A DNA stretch of 64,000 bases. It comes from Hedera helix (taxonomy: Eukaryota; Streptophyta; Magnoliopsida; Apiales; Araliaceae). Under the pieces are notes generated by a model. It saw only the letters and a program-made list of their open reading frames with translations. It ran no database searches and was not told the DNA's origin. Positions 10,037 through 23,785 of this stretch are shown piece after piece. The position numbers and the translations under genes are program-made. The stretch is taken from assembly GCA_947179155.2 (NCBI GenBank), contig OX359273.1, positions 16,056,001-16,120,000 on the forward strand, given 5' to 3'. Every line of letters starts with the position of its first letter. Positions within the stretch are counted from its first letter, which is position 1.

Positions 10037-12798
10037 GATAGAATACAATAGACTACAAGGTTTATATCAAAAACTGTAGTTAAATTCTTAAATAATGTTC
10101 AGATCAATAATAGCAGCGGAATGAGCAATCTATTAGAAGAATAATGCAGACTATAATGTCCACTCGCTTCTCTTTTTAGTAAAAATATCATCAATTTTTA
10201 TCATCTGAAATACCATTAGTCATGATAATAAAAATTCACAGTTCCTGGTCATAATCATGCAAATCAACAATTCATCTTTGCACTACGGGCCAAAGATATT
10301 CAATATAGCACCAACGGTCATGATTATACCAGATTCAGCCTTTGGTCATAATCATACCAACCAACAGTTCATCTTTGCACTACGGGCCAAAGAGAACATT
10401 CACCACGTGCGATAAAAGACACCGAACAGATGTATCGCCTTTAACCTAATATATCGCCTTTAACCTATCATCTGTTCAACAATTATATCACATCTGTGCC
10501 CCCGGCCACAGATATTCACAACAGCTTGATTCTTGATGATTAATACAAATAACAGTGATACAAATGATGAACAGAAGAACAGGATAAACAATAAGTATCG
10601 GAAGTTTACTTTGTGCATATTCAAATAATGTCCAAATTGCCAACATGATGTGGAGTGAAATTTAAAAATGATATTCAAGATCCACAGTTCAGAATAACGA
10701 TTACAGTTCAATAGGAATGTTCAGAAAATAGGAAGGTTCAGTTGAAATAATGAAATTCAACTATTATGGAACATATAATATTTTCAGGAATTATAGAAGC
10801 AATAGTTCCATAATAAGTTTCGATTTAGGTGTATGAAAGAAAATAATATCCCTTACCGTAGCAGGTTTGATTAACAAAAGGTGAAGGAAATTAATATCCC
10901 TTACCATAGTAAGTTTGAATAATGGAAGATGAAAAAGATGGTATCCCTTATGAGTATAAAGAAAAATGATATCACTTACGTATATGGAATAAAAGTGTCA
11001 TGTTATAATTCGTGTAGACAAATTATTTCCACACGAGACAAATAAAAAGGGTTATTCACCAACAGGCGGTAATCCGCACCGTAAGGTTATTCCCATCAAT
11101 TTGAATACGAATAGTTATTCACCAAACAGGCGATAATCCGCGCCGTAAGGTTATTCCCATCAATTTGAATACGAAGAGTTATTCACCAAACAGGCGATAA
11201 TCCGCACCGTAAGGTTATTCTCAGAGATTAATAAGGAATGAATACAAAAGGTTATTCACCAACAGGCGGTAAACCGCGCCGTAAGGTTATTCCCACAATT
11301 TAATACATGGAAGTAAATGGCACAAGAAAGAAACGATATTATTTTCGAGAATCAAAGAATGATAATCCCTTCAAGTAAGAAAGAAAATAATATCCATTTA
11401 TGATGATGAAAAGAATGATACCCCTTACCTTAACACGTGACTGGATATTGATTTAAATGAGGTTGATCAACCTATATATTTTTAATAAAATTAGTAATTA
11501 CCACATATAAATTTCAAGGTGTATGATAATTCATATATTATGAACTATCAAAATTATATATATTTAACATAATTTTTGTAGTATAATATAACAACTTTAA
11601 AATAGTTTTTAAAATAATATTTCAAAATAAATCTTCCAAAGAAAGCTTTTAAAAATGAATCTTCTTAAAGAAGAGTCTTCTAAAGGAAGATTTATGAATA
11701 CCGTGAAAAATAAGAATTTATGAAATTACTACTCTTTAATAAAAGACTTATTTGAAAATTTTCTGCACTCCTTTTGGCTTTCAAACACTCAAAATAACCT
11801 TACTATTCTCAGAGAAAACTCATAAAATTCTTATAGAAAAATTCTATGTTTTAGGTGTGATTTTTCTATTCAGCTGAGCAAGCTATTTATAGGAGAAAAG
11901 AAGTTACCATGCGTGGTAGGTGAACAGAAAAAAAATTCAGCAGAGGCTGCGCAGCAGCCTCCACCAACTCTTCAGCAAATTCTCACATTTCTCACATTTC
12001 ATGTGGGCCCCACAGTGGGTCCCACATGTTTCTTACTATTCACGTCACTATTCACGTTACTATTTCAAATAGTAAAATTAATTATTTTATTTTATTTATT
12101 TATTTATTTATTCTTCCTGTGAGTCCAACATATAAAATAATGTTACCACAATAATGTAAGAAACACGTTACATATTTTTATTAATTTAATAATACAAATT
12201 ATAGTGTATTTGCTACTGTGACAATTATTAGATTCAATAATTTTAAACTATAGTGCACCAACAATTATTGACTCGATGATATGAAATACAGTGTAATAAC
12301 AATTATTGAATCAATAATGCAAAATACTGTGTAGCAACAATAATTGAATTGATAATATAAAATATTATGCAGTGACAATTATTGATGAAATGATGCGTAA
12401 CAGTTACGGTGTCAATAATATGAGACACTGTGCAATACCGTGTGCTACTGTAGAGTACCGCATGCTACAGTAAAATACCATAAATTACCGTATGCTACTA
12501 TTCTTTTATCACCGGTATTTTAACAGTTAGCACCGTTGACTATTTTTATTAAAAAGGTTACTTCTGTCGTTTTCTATATCCGACAAATATTCCGTTGTGG
12601 GGTCCACCAATAATTTGTTATTTCGGCGCCGTCGTACGACCCGAATATTCCCCGACAAAACGAATATTGTCCGACAAAATAAAATTTGCACATAACATCC
12701 TTAACTTTAAACTTTATCGATTTAACCACTTACTGTTTCAGAAAAATATATATGAAGAAAAATTAAATTTTATATTTCATAAAATTCGGGGTCTTACA
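10037..12798 (-). mobile_element. LTR F' (F family, inverted, cut by copia-1)
   Basis: This is the reverse complement of F positions 3466-6697. Its outer end (start of the LTR) is CGGGGTCTTACA at 12787-12798. The inner end stops at GATAG where copia-1 inserted, so about 340 bp of the LTR 3' end should lie beyond the 5' LTR of copia-1, outside the window. It has four 72-bp units at 11046-11296 and one 40-bp unit. No polypurine tract adjoins 12798, so it is a solo LTR or a 5' LTR rather than a 3' LTR. The base run after it is TAGAT. Confidence 0.9.
11884..11891 (-). promoter_or_regulatory. TATA box of LTR F'
   Basis: TATTTATA on the + strand is TATAAATA on the element strand, matching 4469-4476 in F. 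Confidence 0.65.
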
Positions 12799-14299
12799 TA
12801 GATAGCATCAAAAAGTCATAAATAGTTTAAAAGCATGACATGTGGAAATGTTACAATATTAGGCCATGATTTGCATATAGACTAAATTATAATCTGAAAA
12901 GTGCATTAGAAGGTGCTTATAGAAATTATGTGAATACACAAAGCTGTTAAATGTGTATGTGATACCCTATGTAGTGTATGGAGTTCGAAAGTTTAAGTTG
13001 AATTTAAGGTTGAAATTTGCTAAGTTGGTAAAAATGCCATTAATATGTGATTTTTGGCTATTTTGGAAAGTTGGAGGTCAAATGAGACCAAATAATTAAG
13101 TTTGATATTAATACACATGTTAGAATCGAAGTGGAAGTCATTTGGTGCTTATGGTGACAATTGAGAATTTTAAACGTTTTAAAATGTTCGTCGACGCCTA
13201 AAACGAACCTTTTGGAAAAATAAGTCCATTTGAAAAGTTTTAAATGTTCTGAAGGCCCATGCAAGTTAAATATGTGTTATGTGTGCTAAAAGATGTGTTA
13301 GAATCAAGTTTTGCAAAAAGGGGCCAAAAAGCTATGAAAGTTAGAATAAGTTATGGAAATGAAAAGTTTGGTAAAGTTGATGAAAATTCAACCAAAAGGT
13401 GATTTTTGACCATTTCGAGAAATTAAAGATAGAAATTACTTAGTTTTATGTTATTACATATATTTACGTTGATTTGGTAATCGACAGATAAAAATTAGAA
13501 TGAAAATTCGTTTCGAACGATCGAAATCGATCGTTTCGACCCTAGACATGTCTTATATGACATATATGAACTATGTCAAGTGCTGAAATGAAGTTTGGAA
13601 GTAAATGACAAAAAATCACAAAGTTGGTAAAATTGAGTTTTATAATTAAAAAAATTTTCAAGTGTTAAAATATTTTGAAATGCCCTCCTACGGGCTATTG
13701 CTTTGATAATTGTAAGAAGCCAAATGGGCCATGTAATAATTTTGTAAAATACTAGGTAGTAATACCTAGCTATGGTCCAAAATTGAGCTTAATTGGATGT
13801 AAGATGAAGGAGTTAAAAATCAGCAAAGGTAGTACAAAAATTAAAAAGTCTAATTTTTAAACATTGCGTCGGGGCCAAATGTACTGTTCATGACCGAGGA
13901 GATTTCATTACAAAGGAATGAATGTTTTAGAAAGTCGTAAAGATTGAATGATATGTATGTATTATCCAGAGAGATGATGTAAAGAGATAGTTTATTATAC
14001 TGTTGTTAATCGAGTTGTATATGTAATAAACTTGTATGTATGGATCAGTTATAAACATACAGGGTTATGTATGGTACAGTGATATGTGAAAAGGATCAGG
14101 TATGGAACATGTACGATATAAACAGGGCCATGTATGAATAATTAATGACGAAATTTATCCACAGGTTATGTCATGAAAATCATAAATATATATGATTATG
14201 ATAATTGTAATAGACTAGGTCACAGTTAATAAATGTTTGACCTATGTTCTAAAGTATAGAAAGTGAACGTTATGATCTTGAGATAAGTTATGATTGTAA
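12799..14299 (+). mobile_element. 5' LTR of gypsy element E, left fragment
   Basis: This non-coding stretch continues at 25775-25965, after copia-2, and runs into a primer site, so it belongs to a + strand LTR. It contains degenerate repeats of roughly 350 bp: an AAGTTGGTAAAA to GTGATTTTTGGC block near 13020 resembles one near 13370. The true LTR start is hidden by F'. I saw no TATA box or gene. Confidence 0.65.
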
Positions 14300-16273
14300 T
14301 GAAAGTAATATGCCCTTAAGCCAATCACATTTGATGTGATAAGCATATACTTTGTAATCTTGTTCATTTATTAATAAAAGTATCAAGACATTTCTTTATT
14401 CATGATTAATTACTTGAATTCATCAAATGGATAAACCCATAGTTTTTGAGCAATGCTTTTAGAACCATGATGAGGATCATGCTAATTAGATCTAAATTCA
14501 AGATAGCTCAAAACTAAAATTGTTCCTAATCGTTGGATCACTAAAAAGGGGATTAGTAGATCTAGATAGATTGGTACATAATATGCTTGCTCAAGAGGAT
14601 GATTGATCTCATAATCATTTGTGTAGAGACACTAAAGCAAGTATGTATGTGCTTATTAGAGAATAAGTTCACTGAACGTGACTCGCTCAAGGAACACCTA
14701 ATGGAGTTTTACTTGTCTGTCAATAGGAGTTCTTTATGTGATAGTCGTACAAGTGATCCTTAGACTTGAGATCATCTTAGTATCTTGTGTGTACTAAGTT
14801 ATACTTTGACATATTCCTTAAGACCTATTGGTATATCAAAGGATGTGATTGGGTATAATAAGGTACACATGGAGATAGATGAATGATCAACAAAGAATCT
14901 ACCACTTTTAGTAAAGGGAGAGAATGTCCTATGCGATTCAATAAGTGACAACTCAGAAATCCCTGGCCAGGGTTGGATGGAATTAGAAAGGAGTTTCTAA
15001 TTTACATTAACTATAGTTGTGTATTTGTGAATTGAAATGCATATAATCAAATAAATAAGACTTGACAGAAATTCCGTGTCTTATATTTGATTGGGATATT
15101 GTATGGTAGAAGGATTGAATTGTACGGTAACTATTTGCTGAAAGGTTCTTTTACGATTAAATGTTGAAATCTATATTATCTGGAAAGTCAACTAATCGTT
15201 AAGGGGACTTACCCTTATTGTGAAATAATTATTTATTCTGAATTAAAGAGTTAATTCGTAATAAATGAATTAGAATTGTTCGAATTTATTTATTATACAA
15301 CCGGTTTAATATGGAGAACCTAAAGGGTCACACCACAAAAGAGTAATATTTATTTTAGAGGTGGATGGCATAATCGTAATAATAAATTAAGTATATTTAA
15401 TTTATACTATGGTGATAGAATAAATTAAATAGTTTAATATTTATAATTTAGTATTATAGAAATACTAATTATAAATTAATAAGAGGAGCCTTATTATTAT
15501 TATTATTATTATTACTATTATTATTATTACTACTAGTATTATTATTTAGTTCATAAATGGTTTAGGAATTAATTAATAAGTAGTAATATTATTATTAAAT
15601 AATTAAGTTCCTAAATAGTTTTGGAATTATAATTATAATAATAATTAATTAAGTTACTAAATGGTTTAGTAATTAATTAATAAGAAGTACTCTCATTATT
15701 AAATAATTAAGTTCCTAAATAGTTTAGGAATTGTAATTAATTAATTTAGTTCCTAATTAAATTGAGAATTAAATTAAAACCCTGATCCTAAATAGTTTAG
15801 GAGGGTTGACTAGATCTATAAATAAGAGGAGTCTTACCATAGATCAAGGTTACACATTCTTTTATTAGAATAGTTAGAGTACTCCATAATTCTCTAGATC
15901 TAAGAGTTAGAGAGAGAGAGAATTAGAGCTAGCCACCCATGGTTTGGAAAAACCAAAATTCACTTCTTTAATTCATAGATCTTTTGGTGGATCACCTCTA
16001 GAGGCTTCACACTTAGGGAGCTAACATTGATCCGTGGAATCTAATCGGTGAATTTGAAGAAGAACGTGAAAGTCTAAAGGGAGATGAACTTGTACCCGTG
16101 AAAGCTTGGTTCTACAAATGTATAAATTATTTTATCTTTCCTCAATTAATAATAGTCGCATAAGAAAGATCCGGATTATTAGTTTGTACAAAAATTTTAA
16201 AATCTGATTTTTATTGCTTCCGTTGCGCTTATATAATTTGATTATATGTATGTCATATTTTTGTAAATCAACA
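14300..16273 (+). repeat. copia-2 5' LTR (1974 bp)
   Basis: TGAAAGTAATATG to AAATCAACA. It shares element-specific variants with 23797-25769 (AATATGCCCTTAAG instead of AGTATGCCCTCAAG in copia-1), confirming the pair. The hairpin array is at about 15549-15805. Confidence 0.93.
15817..15824 (+). promoter_or_regulatory. TATA box of copia-2 5' LTR
   Basis: TATAAATA in the same context as in copia-1. This copy is placed to drive transcription of the element. Confidence 0.75.
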
Positions 16274-16274
16274 G

Positions 16275-16288
16275 TGGCATCAGGAACC
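16275..16288 (+). promoter_or_regulatory. putative tRNA primer-binding site of copia-2
   Basis: TGGCATCAGGAACC begins 1 bp after the 5' LTR. Its first part resembles the TGGTATCAGAGC initiator-Met site used by many plant elements, with mismatches. The match to a specific tRNA is uncertain. Confidence 0.6.
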
Positions 16289-16647
16289 AAACTTATGCGA
16301 ATTATTAATTGTTTGAATTTCATACATGTATGGGTATGTGCTTAGAATAATTTATTGGGCATAATTTATTATATAAAATTATATTTATATATATATAAAT
16401 CCGAAACATGGCTGTTCGGTTTTGGGCGGCTGCTTGGTTAAAATTTTCGATTTTGGCAATTAAGCTTCACTGTTTCGGTGATGGCCCAATCCAAACAAAG
16501 TTCCGGATATATATGATATATATATAACTACCGAATTTGGGAATTCAAAGTTTCGGTCAAAAGGCAATGCACACTGTTTTCGCAATTTATGGCCAAAATA
16601 TCAACAAATACCGCACGGTTTTTATGAAATAAAGCAATTTTGGATTG

Positions 16648-16690
<43 letters not shown>

Positions 16691-16807
16691 AAGCTTGTCC
16701 CAAAACTTAAGTCATTGCCAAAAATTGCATTGTTTTTGTTTGGTACAGTGAGAGCAAGTCACTTTCGGATTTGTGCTTGTTTATATATATATATGCTACC
16801 AGCTTTG

Positions 16808-16841
<34 letters not shown>

Positions 16842-17643
16842 TAACTGATTATATATATTATTATTAATATATATGATATATTTATATAATATATATTAAT
16901 TAGCTAAACAGTTTGATAATTTTGTGCAGATTTTAAAATTTCAAAATAAAAGAGTTTATTTTGGGTAATTTTAAAATAATAAAAATAAATAGTTTATTTT
17001 TAAATAATTTTATAATTAAAATAAAAGGTTTATTTTAAACATGAAATTGGATTTCATGCAACTTTAATTGCCCATTAAATGATACCAATACATATATGGA
17101 GTGTTTTATTTAATTCATGCGATGAATATTATTTATTGATATATATGTTGATATATATGATAATAAATGAGATTGATTATGGACTATTGACCAATGTGAT
17201 TGGATTTAATTTTAAATGGATGCATGGATGAATGAGTTTTATAAATGGGGTCTGCGTACCTCGTCTTTCTAATTTTTCCGATGTATAATTCTATCTCCCT
17301 CCTATGTACTTCCCCTTGACTGTTGATCAATGTTTCTATTTATTATAGATAATTTTTAATATGATTAGTTAGAATTATTTTGAAGAATTAGAGCAAAGAA
17401 GCAAGGAGCGCATGAAGACCCGTTTGTAATGGAGCCCGAATTTAAATGTAATAGTTACATTTAATTTAATTTATTCTTGCACCCTAGGTTTGACCTTTTA
17501 GTTCACTTGGTGGCCTTAGTGAACCAAACTAGAATAAAAGTTCATAATCAATCCAAGAAGAATATAGTATTCTATATGTGCATGCTTATTTATATATATT
17601 ATATATTATCAAACATGCTTCACATGTTAATTAATATGACTCG

Positions 17644-17698
<55 letters not shown>
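16289..17698 (+). other. copia-2 leader, part 1, with TA microsatellites
   Basis: AT-rich and non-coding. Long (TA)n runs lie at about 16652-16687, 16810-16839 and 17650-17697. The last of these is at the insertion site of the inverted solo LTR. A short ORF at 17477-17758 that reads through the TA run is an artefact. Confidence 0.75.
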
Positions 17699-17701
<3 letters not shown>

Positions 17702-19539
17702 TGGTTTGTAAAAATCATAGACGCAATCAAATTGCATAAAATAGCGGAAGCATGGTAAAATCAAATTTAAAAATTTTACAAACCATAATCCAGGATCGAC
17801 CTTTATGCGCAACTATTAATTAATAAAGAAGAAGTTAGAGATATACCTTTGTAGAACTCAAAGCTTTAACACGTACAAGTTCACCTCCAAATCCTTCGCG
17901 TTCTCCTTGAATTTCACCGATTGGATTCCAATGATCAATGTTAGCCACTCAAGTGTTTGGCCTCTAGAGGTGATCTACCAAGGAATAACAATAATTCAAG
18001 AAGTGGGTGATGGCAAACCCTAGTTTTCTCTCTCTAGAGAATATGTGAGTACTCTCCCATAAACTTATGGAAGTGTATGTGTGTAACCTTAATCCATAAT
18101 AAGACTTCTCTTATTTATAGATTTAGTAAACCCTCCTAACACCTTTAGGATTAGGGTTTTTAATTAAACTCCTAATATAATTAGGAACTTAATTGATTTA
18201 ATATAATAATTATATTTCCTAAACTATTTAGGAACTTAATTATTAATTATGAGAGTACTCTTATTAATTAATTCCTTAACCATTTAGGAACTAAATAATA
18301 ACGATAATAGTAATAATAATAATAATAAGACTCCTCTTATTATTTTATAATTAGTATTTCTAAAATACTAAATAATAAATATTAAGCTATTTAATTTATT
18401 CTATCCACATAGTATAAATTAAATATACTTAATTCATTATTACAATTATGCCATTTACTTCTTAAATAATTATTTTTCTTTTGCGGTGTGACCCTTTAGG
18501 TTCTCCATATTAAACCGGTTATAGAATAAATTAATTAGAACTATTCTAATCTTATTTATATAAATAAATTAAACTATTTAATTCATTTAAATAAATAATA
18601 TTTATTCCATAATAAGGGTAAGCCCCCTTAGCAATCAACGACTTTCCAGATAATATAGATTTCAACATTTAATCACAAAAGAACCTATTCAGCGAATAGT
18701 TACCGTACAATTCAATCCTTCTACCTCACAACGTCCCAATCAAATATAAGACATGGTATAACTGTCAAGTCTTATTTGTATTTGATTATATGCATTTCGA
18801 TCCTTAAATGAATAACTCTAATTAATGTAAATTAGAAACTACTTTCTAATTTTCATTCTGCCTTGGCCAAGGACTACTGAGTTGTCATTTATCGAATCGC
18901 ATAGGACATTCTCTTCTTTTACTAGAAGTGGTAGATTCTTTGTTGATCATTCACCTATCTCCATGTATGACTTATTATATCCGATCATACCCTTTGATAC
19001 ACCCTAAAGGTTTTAAGGAATATGTCAAAACATAATTCATCATACACAAGATACTATGATGATCTCAAGTCCAAGGATCACTTGTACTACTATCACAAAA
19101 GGAACTCATATTGACAGACAAGTAAGACTCCATTAGGTGTTCCTTGAGCGAGTCACGTTCAGTGAACTTATTCTCTAATAAGCACCTACATACTTACTTT
19201 AGTGTCTCTACATAAATGATTACGAGATCAATTATTCTCTTCATAAGAGCAAGCATAGTATGTACTAATCTATCCGGATTCACTAATCCCCATTTTAGTG
19301 ATCCAACGATTAGGAACAATTTTAGTTTTGAGCTATCTAGAATTTAGATCTCATTAGCATGATACCCATCATGGTTCTAAAAGCATTGCTCGAAAACTAT
19401 GGGTTTATCCATTTGATTAATTCAAGTAATTAATCATGAATAAAGAAATGCCTTGATACTTTTATTAATAAACGAACAAGATTACAAAGTATATGCTTAT
19501 CACATCAAATGTGATTGGCTTGAGGGCATACTACTTTCA
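17699..19539 (-). mobile_element. inverted copia solo LTR inside copia-2
   Basis: On the + strand it runs from TGTTGGTTTG to CATACTACTTTCA, the reverse complement of the copia LTR (1841 bp). Perfect ATATG duplications flank it (17694-17698 and 19540-19544), and copia-1 shows the empty site at 302-306. Its TATA box is at 18112-18119 on the minus strand. It carries the AGTATGCCCTCAAG variant of copia-1 rather than that of its host, so it came from a different source copy. Confidence 0.93.
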
Positions 19540-19811
19540 ATATGTGCATGCACGCTAAACAAGATGAGACAATTAATATTAACAAACCCCTCATGATGTA
19601 GAATAAATATTATTTATAAAATGAATTAAAATGTTTAATTCATGAATTAAAGGAGTTTAATTCAATTAAATAAAATTAGAATTGTTCTAATTTATTTATT
19701 ATACTACTCATAATATTAAGTTGTAACGTTCAAAGATATTTATTAAAAATATCGAACGTTGCCTTCTAGCATGGTAAAACGATAGAGTATCAACTAATCA
19801 TTATAAGTTTG

Positions 19812-20097
19812 TTGTGTCACACAAGGCTTATATTAATTTTTTGAGATGTTGTTTTATCATATTTGATGTTTATAAAAAGAATTGAACATTACTGTTTTGT
19901 TGTGTCACACAAGGACGGTCTTTTTCTCTTCTAATATAAGAAAATGCTAGGTTGGACTTAACTTGGATAATTTTGATTTGGATGTGTCACACATGATCAT
20001 AATAATCTAAGAGGCAAAATAAAAGGAGTTACATGTTAATGTAATTGACAAGAGTTGTCTACCTATTTATTTATATATTGTTTGTTGTGTCACACAA
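19812..20097 (+). repeat. four spaced palindromic motifs in copia-2 leader
   Basis: TTGTGTCACACAA lies at 19812-19824, 19900-19912 and 20085-20097; ATGTGTCACACAT lies at 19982-19994. Positions and the symmetrical variant of the third copy match copia-1, but all four centres are TC rather than GCAC. The surrounding leader (19540-20374) is otherwise AT-rich and non-coding. Confidence 0.85.
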
Positions 20098-20374
20098 GGC
20101 TATATACATTTCAAATAAGATCCTTATTCTCACTAGCAAATCTTTAACTAGATTTGGCGAACTATATAAGGAGGGTAATATAGTTTGATGAAAATAGTGG
20201 GAGACACTATTTTAAATAAAGACCTAATTTATTTTGGTAATCAATAAAACGAATGCATGTTAATGTTGTTATTAATTCACTTAAAGAATATTGTTATGTT
20301 TAATTCACTAACACTGCATAGCATAATGTATGCTAACAATTAATCGAACCGACTTGTTCGGATTGATTAAACAA

Positions 20375-21100
20375 ATTTGAGAATAGTTCTCAATGCTGAA
20401 AAGCTAGTAAATGTCCTTAATTTGTCTATTCCTACAAACGTTGTAGACTAAGCCTCTGAGGAAGAGATTGCTATTTTAAATGGCAAGATGATGCAAAGGT
20501 GGCTCAATGCATCATGCTCGCATCCATAAGTATCGAGTTACAGCGTCAACACAAGAAAATGGTTGCACCTACTATATTGTTGCACATTCAATAGTTGTAT
20601 GGTGAGCAAAATAGGTCAACTAGATATAAGATATCTAAGGAGCTCTTCCAATCTATAATAACCAATGGCACTACAGTAAAAGACAAATGCCCTAAAAATG
20701 ATCAATTAGATTGATCAATTAGGATAACCAGTTTTGTCAAGGATAGAGAGTTGAGTCAAGATTCGATCTTGCAGTCACTCACTGACTCTAATTCACAATT
20801 TGTTGTGAACTTCATACATTATTAAGCTAGATGTCAGTTTAACTGATTTGCTTAAATATGTTAAAGACTGTTGAGAGTCACTTTTCTTCCTAAAAAAACC
20901 AAGTCTTACTCATAGATGAATCTTCTAAGCGGAGGAAGATGGCCAAAGGTATTTCTGAGGAGTTAGAAAGAGTAGAAGGCAAAAGAAAGGTTAAACAAAG
21001 GACATAAATAAAAGTGATCCCAAGGGCAAATGAGTTTGCTTTCATTGCGATAAGCTGGGACACTGGAAGAACAACTGCAAGAGAGTTGTAGTAGTTAAGT
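20375..21100 (+). pseudogene. copia-2 gag remnant with intact CCHC knuckle
   Basis: Collinear with 1137-1870. The zinc knuckle at about 21040-21082 is complete (C-F-H-C-D-K-L-G-H-W-K-N-N-C). The rest of the frame is broken by stops and small indels, and the knuckle is followed by the same TAG as in copia-1 (V-V-V-V-K-stop). It would be the capsid/nucleocapsid precursor; this copy cannot make it. Confidence 0.75.
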
Positions 21101-23785
21101 AGAAGAAGTTTAATGAAGCTTCAGCTACAGATATAGATTTGTTCATAATAAAATAGAACTTTCTATAAGTCAAGTTTCTAATTAGGTATTAGATACCGGA
21201 TGATGGTCTCACATATGCAAGTCGTTGTAGAGACTAAGCAGAAGTAGAAAGATAAAAAAAAGGATAAGTAATCTTGTGCTGGGGAATAAAGCAAAGGTTG
21301 CTGCATTAGCCATGGAAACTTATAGTTTAGCACTGCCTATGGGCAAGACTATTAAGTTAGTAAGTTGTTACTATGTTCCAGTTCTTAGAAACATTATTTC
21401 AGTTCCATGTGATGACAATGAAGGGTTTTTGACATTATATTAATGAACAATCGTTGTTCTATTTATAATGATAATATTTTATTTAGAACTGGTTGATTAC
21501 TTAATGGATTTTGTATACTTGACTTACATGATAATTATTTCAAATTGAACAAACTAAAATCAAAAAGATGATATGAATCATACCTTCATGCAATACTGTT
21601 AACTCGGTCACGTTAGTGAAACAAGACTAAACAAGTTGTATAAAGATAAGCTTTTAAAGCTTTTTGATTATGAATCAAATACAACTTGTGAATCTTGTAT
21701 CATGGACAATATGACTAAATCTCCATTTAGTGGACATGGAGAGCGAGTTGCAGAGTTGTTAGAGATGGTACACACAGTCGTGTGTGAGACCTATGACAAC
21801 AAATGTAAGAGGAGGGTATTCATTCATTACTTTCACTAATGATTCTAGATTTTGATATATGTATTTAATGAAATATAAATCCAAATCGTTTGAAACGTTC
21901 AAAGAATTCAAAAGTAAAGTATAGAAACTAAATGCCAAAAGTATTAAAGTTCTTTGATTAGATCGAGAAGGGAATACTTAAAGCAGTAAGTTTCTAGATC
22001 ATCTCAAGCGAAATGGTATTCTCACAATGGACATGGTGATGATCCATAATGAGTATTACCGATCTTCCAGTATCCTTCTAGGGTTATGCTTTAGAAACGA
22101 TTGCATATCTACTAAATAAGATACCTTCAAATTCCGTCCCTAAGACTTCATATGAGTCATGGATAGGGAGGAAACCAAGTCTTAAGCATGTTAAGATTTG
22201 AATTGTTCAGCTTATGTCAAAAGGTTTGACAAAGATAAGCTAGGGACATGATCTGATAAGTGTAAACTTGTGGGATATCCTAAAGAAAGTTTAGGGTATC
22301 ACTTCTATAATCCGACTAACTAAAAGGTGTTTGTTTGAAACACGCTGCCTTATAGGAAAAAGAGTTTTTCCTTAAAGAGTTAGTGGGAGTAAAATAGATC
22401 TCGAAGAAGTTCAAGAACCACAAAACACACAGATAAAATGAAGGAATATGTACAAGTAGATAAACCTATTGTACCACAACCAAGTCGTAAATCTGGTTTA
22501 GTACCGAAGATACCTGAATGGTATGGATTCATCATAGATGATGATGATAAGGTACGCATCATAGTGGATGATGATCCAGATATATACGATGGGGTATGAG
22601 TATTAGATACTCAAGAGAAATGGCTGATGACCATAAAATCCGAAATGGGTCTTTGGAGAAAGACTAAAGCAGATGGCTAGGTGGAGACCTATAAGACCTA
22701 ACTAGTGGTAAAATGATTTCAAATAAGGTCAATGAGTTGACTAAGATGAAATTTTTCACTAGTAAAAATGCATATATCTATTCGGATTTTACTTACAGTT
22801 GCAACTTACTATATAAAAGGATGTATGTATGATACAACCAAAAGGATTTGTCTCCATAATGATGGAGTAAATCAAGTATGTAAGTTACAACGATCCAATT
22901 ATGAATTGAAGCAAGTTTCTCGAAGATGGAACATCCGTTTTGATAAGACAATCAAAAGAGTTTGATTTTATCAAAAACGAGGATGAACCAAGTATGTACA
23001 AAGGTTAGTGGGAGTACTGTGACATTTCTAGTATTATATGATGATATAATACTGATAAGGAATGACATACCGCTGCTACAATCAGTAAAGATGTGGTTGT
23101 CTACAAAATTCTCCTTTAAGGACTTGGGTGAAGCATCCTAACATTCTATTCAGGATAAAAGTCTATATAGATAGATCATAAAGGATGCTCGGCTTGACCC
23201 AAGGAACGTACATTAATTCGTTGAAATGTACTAGACTTGATGTTGCTTATGTATGATAAGCAGATATCAGTTAAATTCTGGAGAAGAACATTAGAAAAGA
23301 GTTTCTAATGATGAGTCTGATATAAAACTAGAGGGTTTAACAAACTCAAGTTTGTTCAGACTAACCAAGATAACAACATATTCGTTTCAGGTAATATGAT
23401 TACCATGAACGGTGCTACAGTGAGTTGGAAAAGTTTCAAACAGCAAAGTGTTGTAGATTTAGTGACAAAGACATAATAAATAACTATAAGTGAAGCTACA
23501 AAGGTGATTGTTTGGTTAAACAAGTTCTTTACAGAACTTTATAATGGTTCCTAACATTAAAGGAGTTTAATTCGCCAAGGAACCTAGGTCTCATCTGAAA
23601 TCCAAACATGTGTTGTGGCACTTTTATATGATTAGATGAATCATTGAAAAGGAGACAACACCATAAAGATGGTAGACTCTTAGAACAGCATTACAGATCC
23701 ATTAACTAAAGCATTTACTAAGCAATTTGTACGCAACTTAGAGAAGAATGGTATGGGGATACCAGAGGGCGATTAACTTTAGTGC
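21101..23785 (+). pseudogene. copia-2 pol remnant
   Basis: The domain order seen in broken frames is protease-like (about 21300-21420), pre-integrase and integrase (about 21570-22330), RT (about 22620-23150) and RNase H (about 23400-23780). Recognisable pieces are CESCIMDNMTKSPFSGHGER at about 21677-21740, the KLQRSNYELKQ segment at about 22882, an active-site region reading L-Y-D-D-I-I near 23035, and SEAAKVIVWLNKF near 23490-23530. The first catalytic RT segment is missing, as in copia-1. It keeps the 75 bp that copia-1 lost (22123-22197). Confidence 0.82.

Noticed and set aside
17477..17758. 93-codon ORF with a repetitive Tyr-Ile run
   Set aside because: It is a translation of a (TA)n microsatellite and crosses the boundary of the inverted solo LTR.
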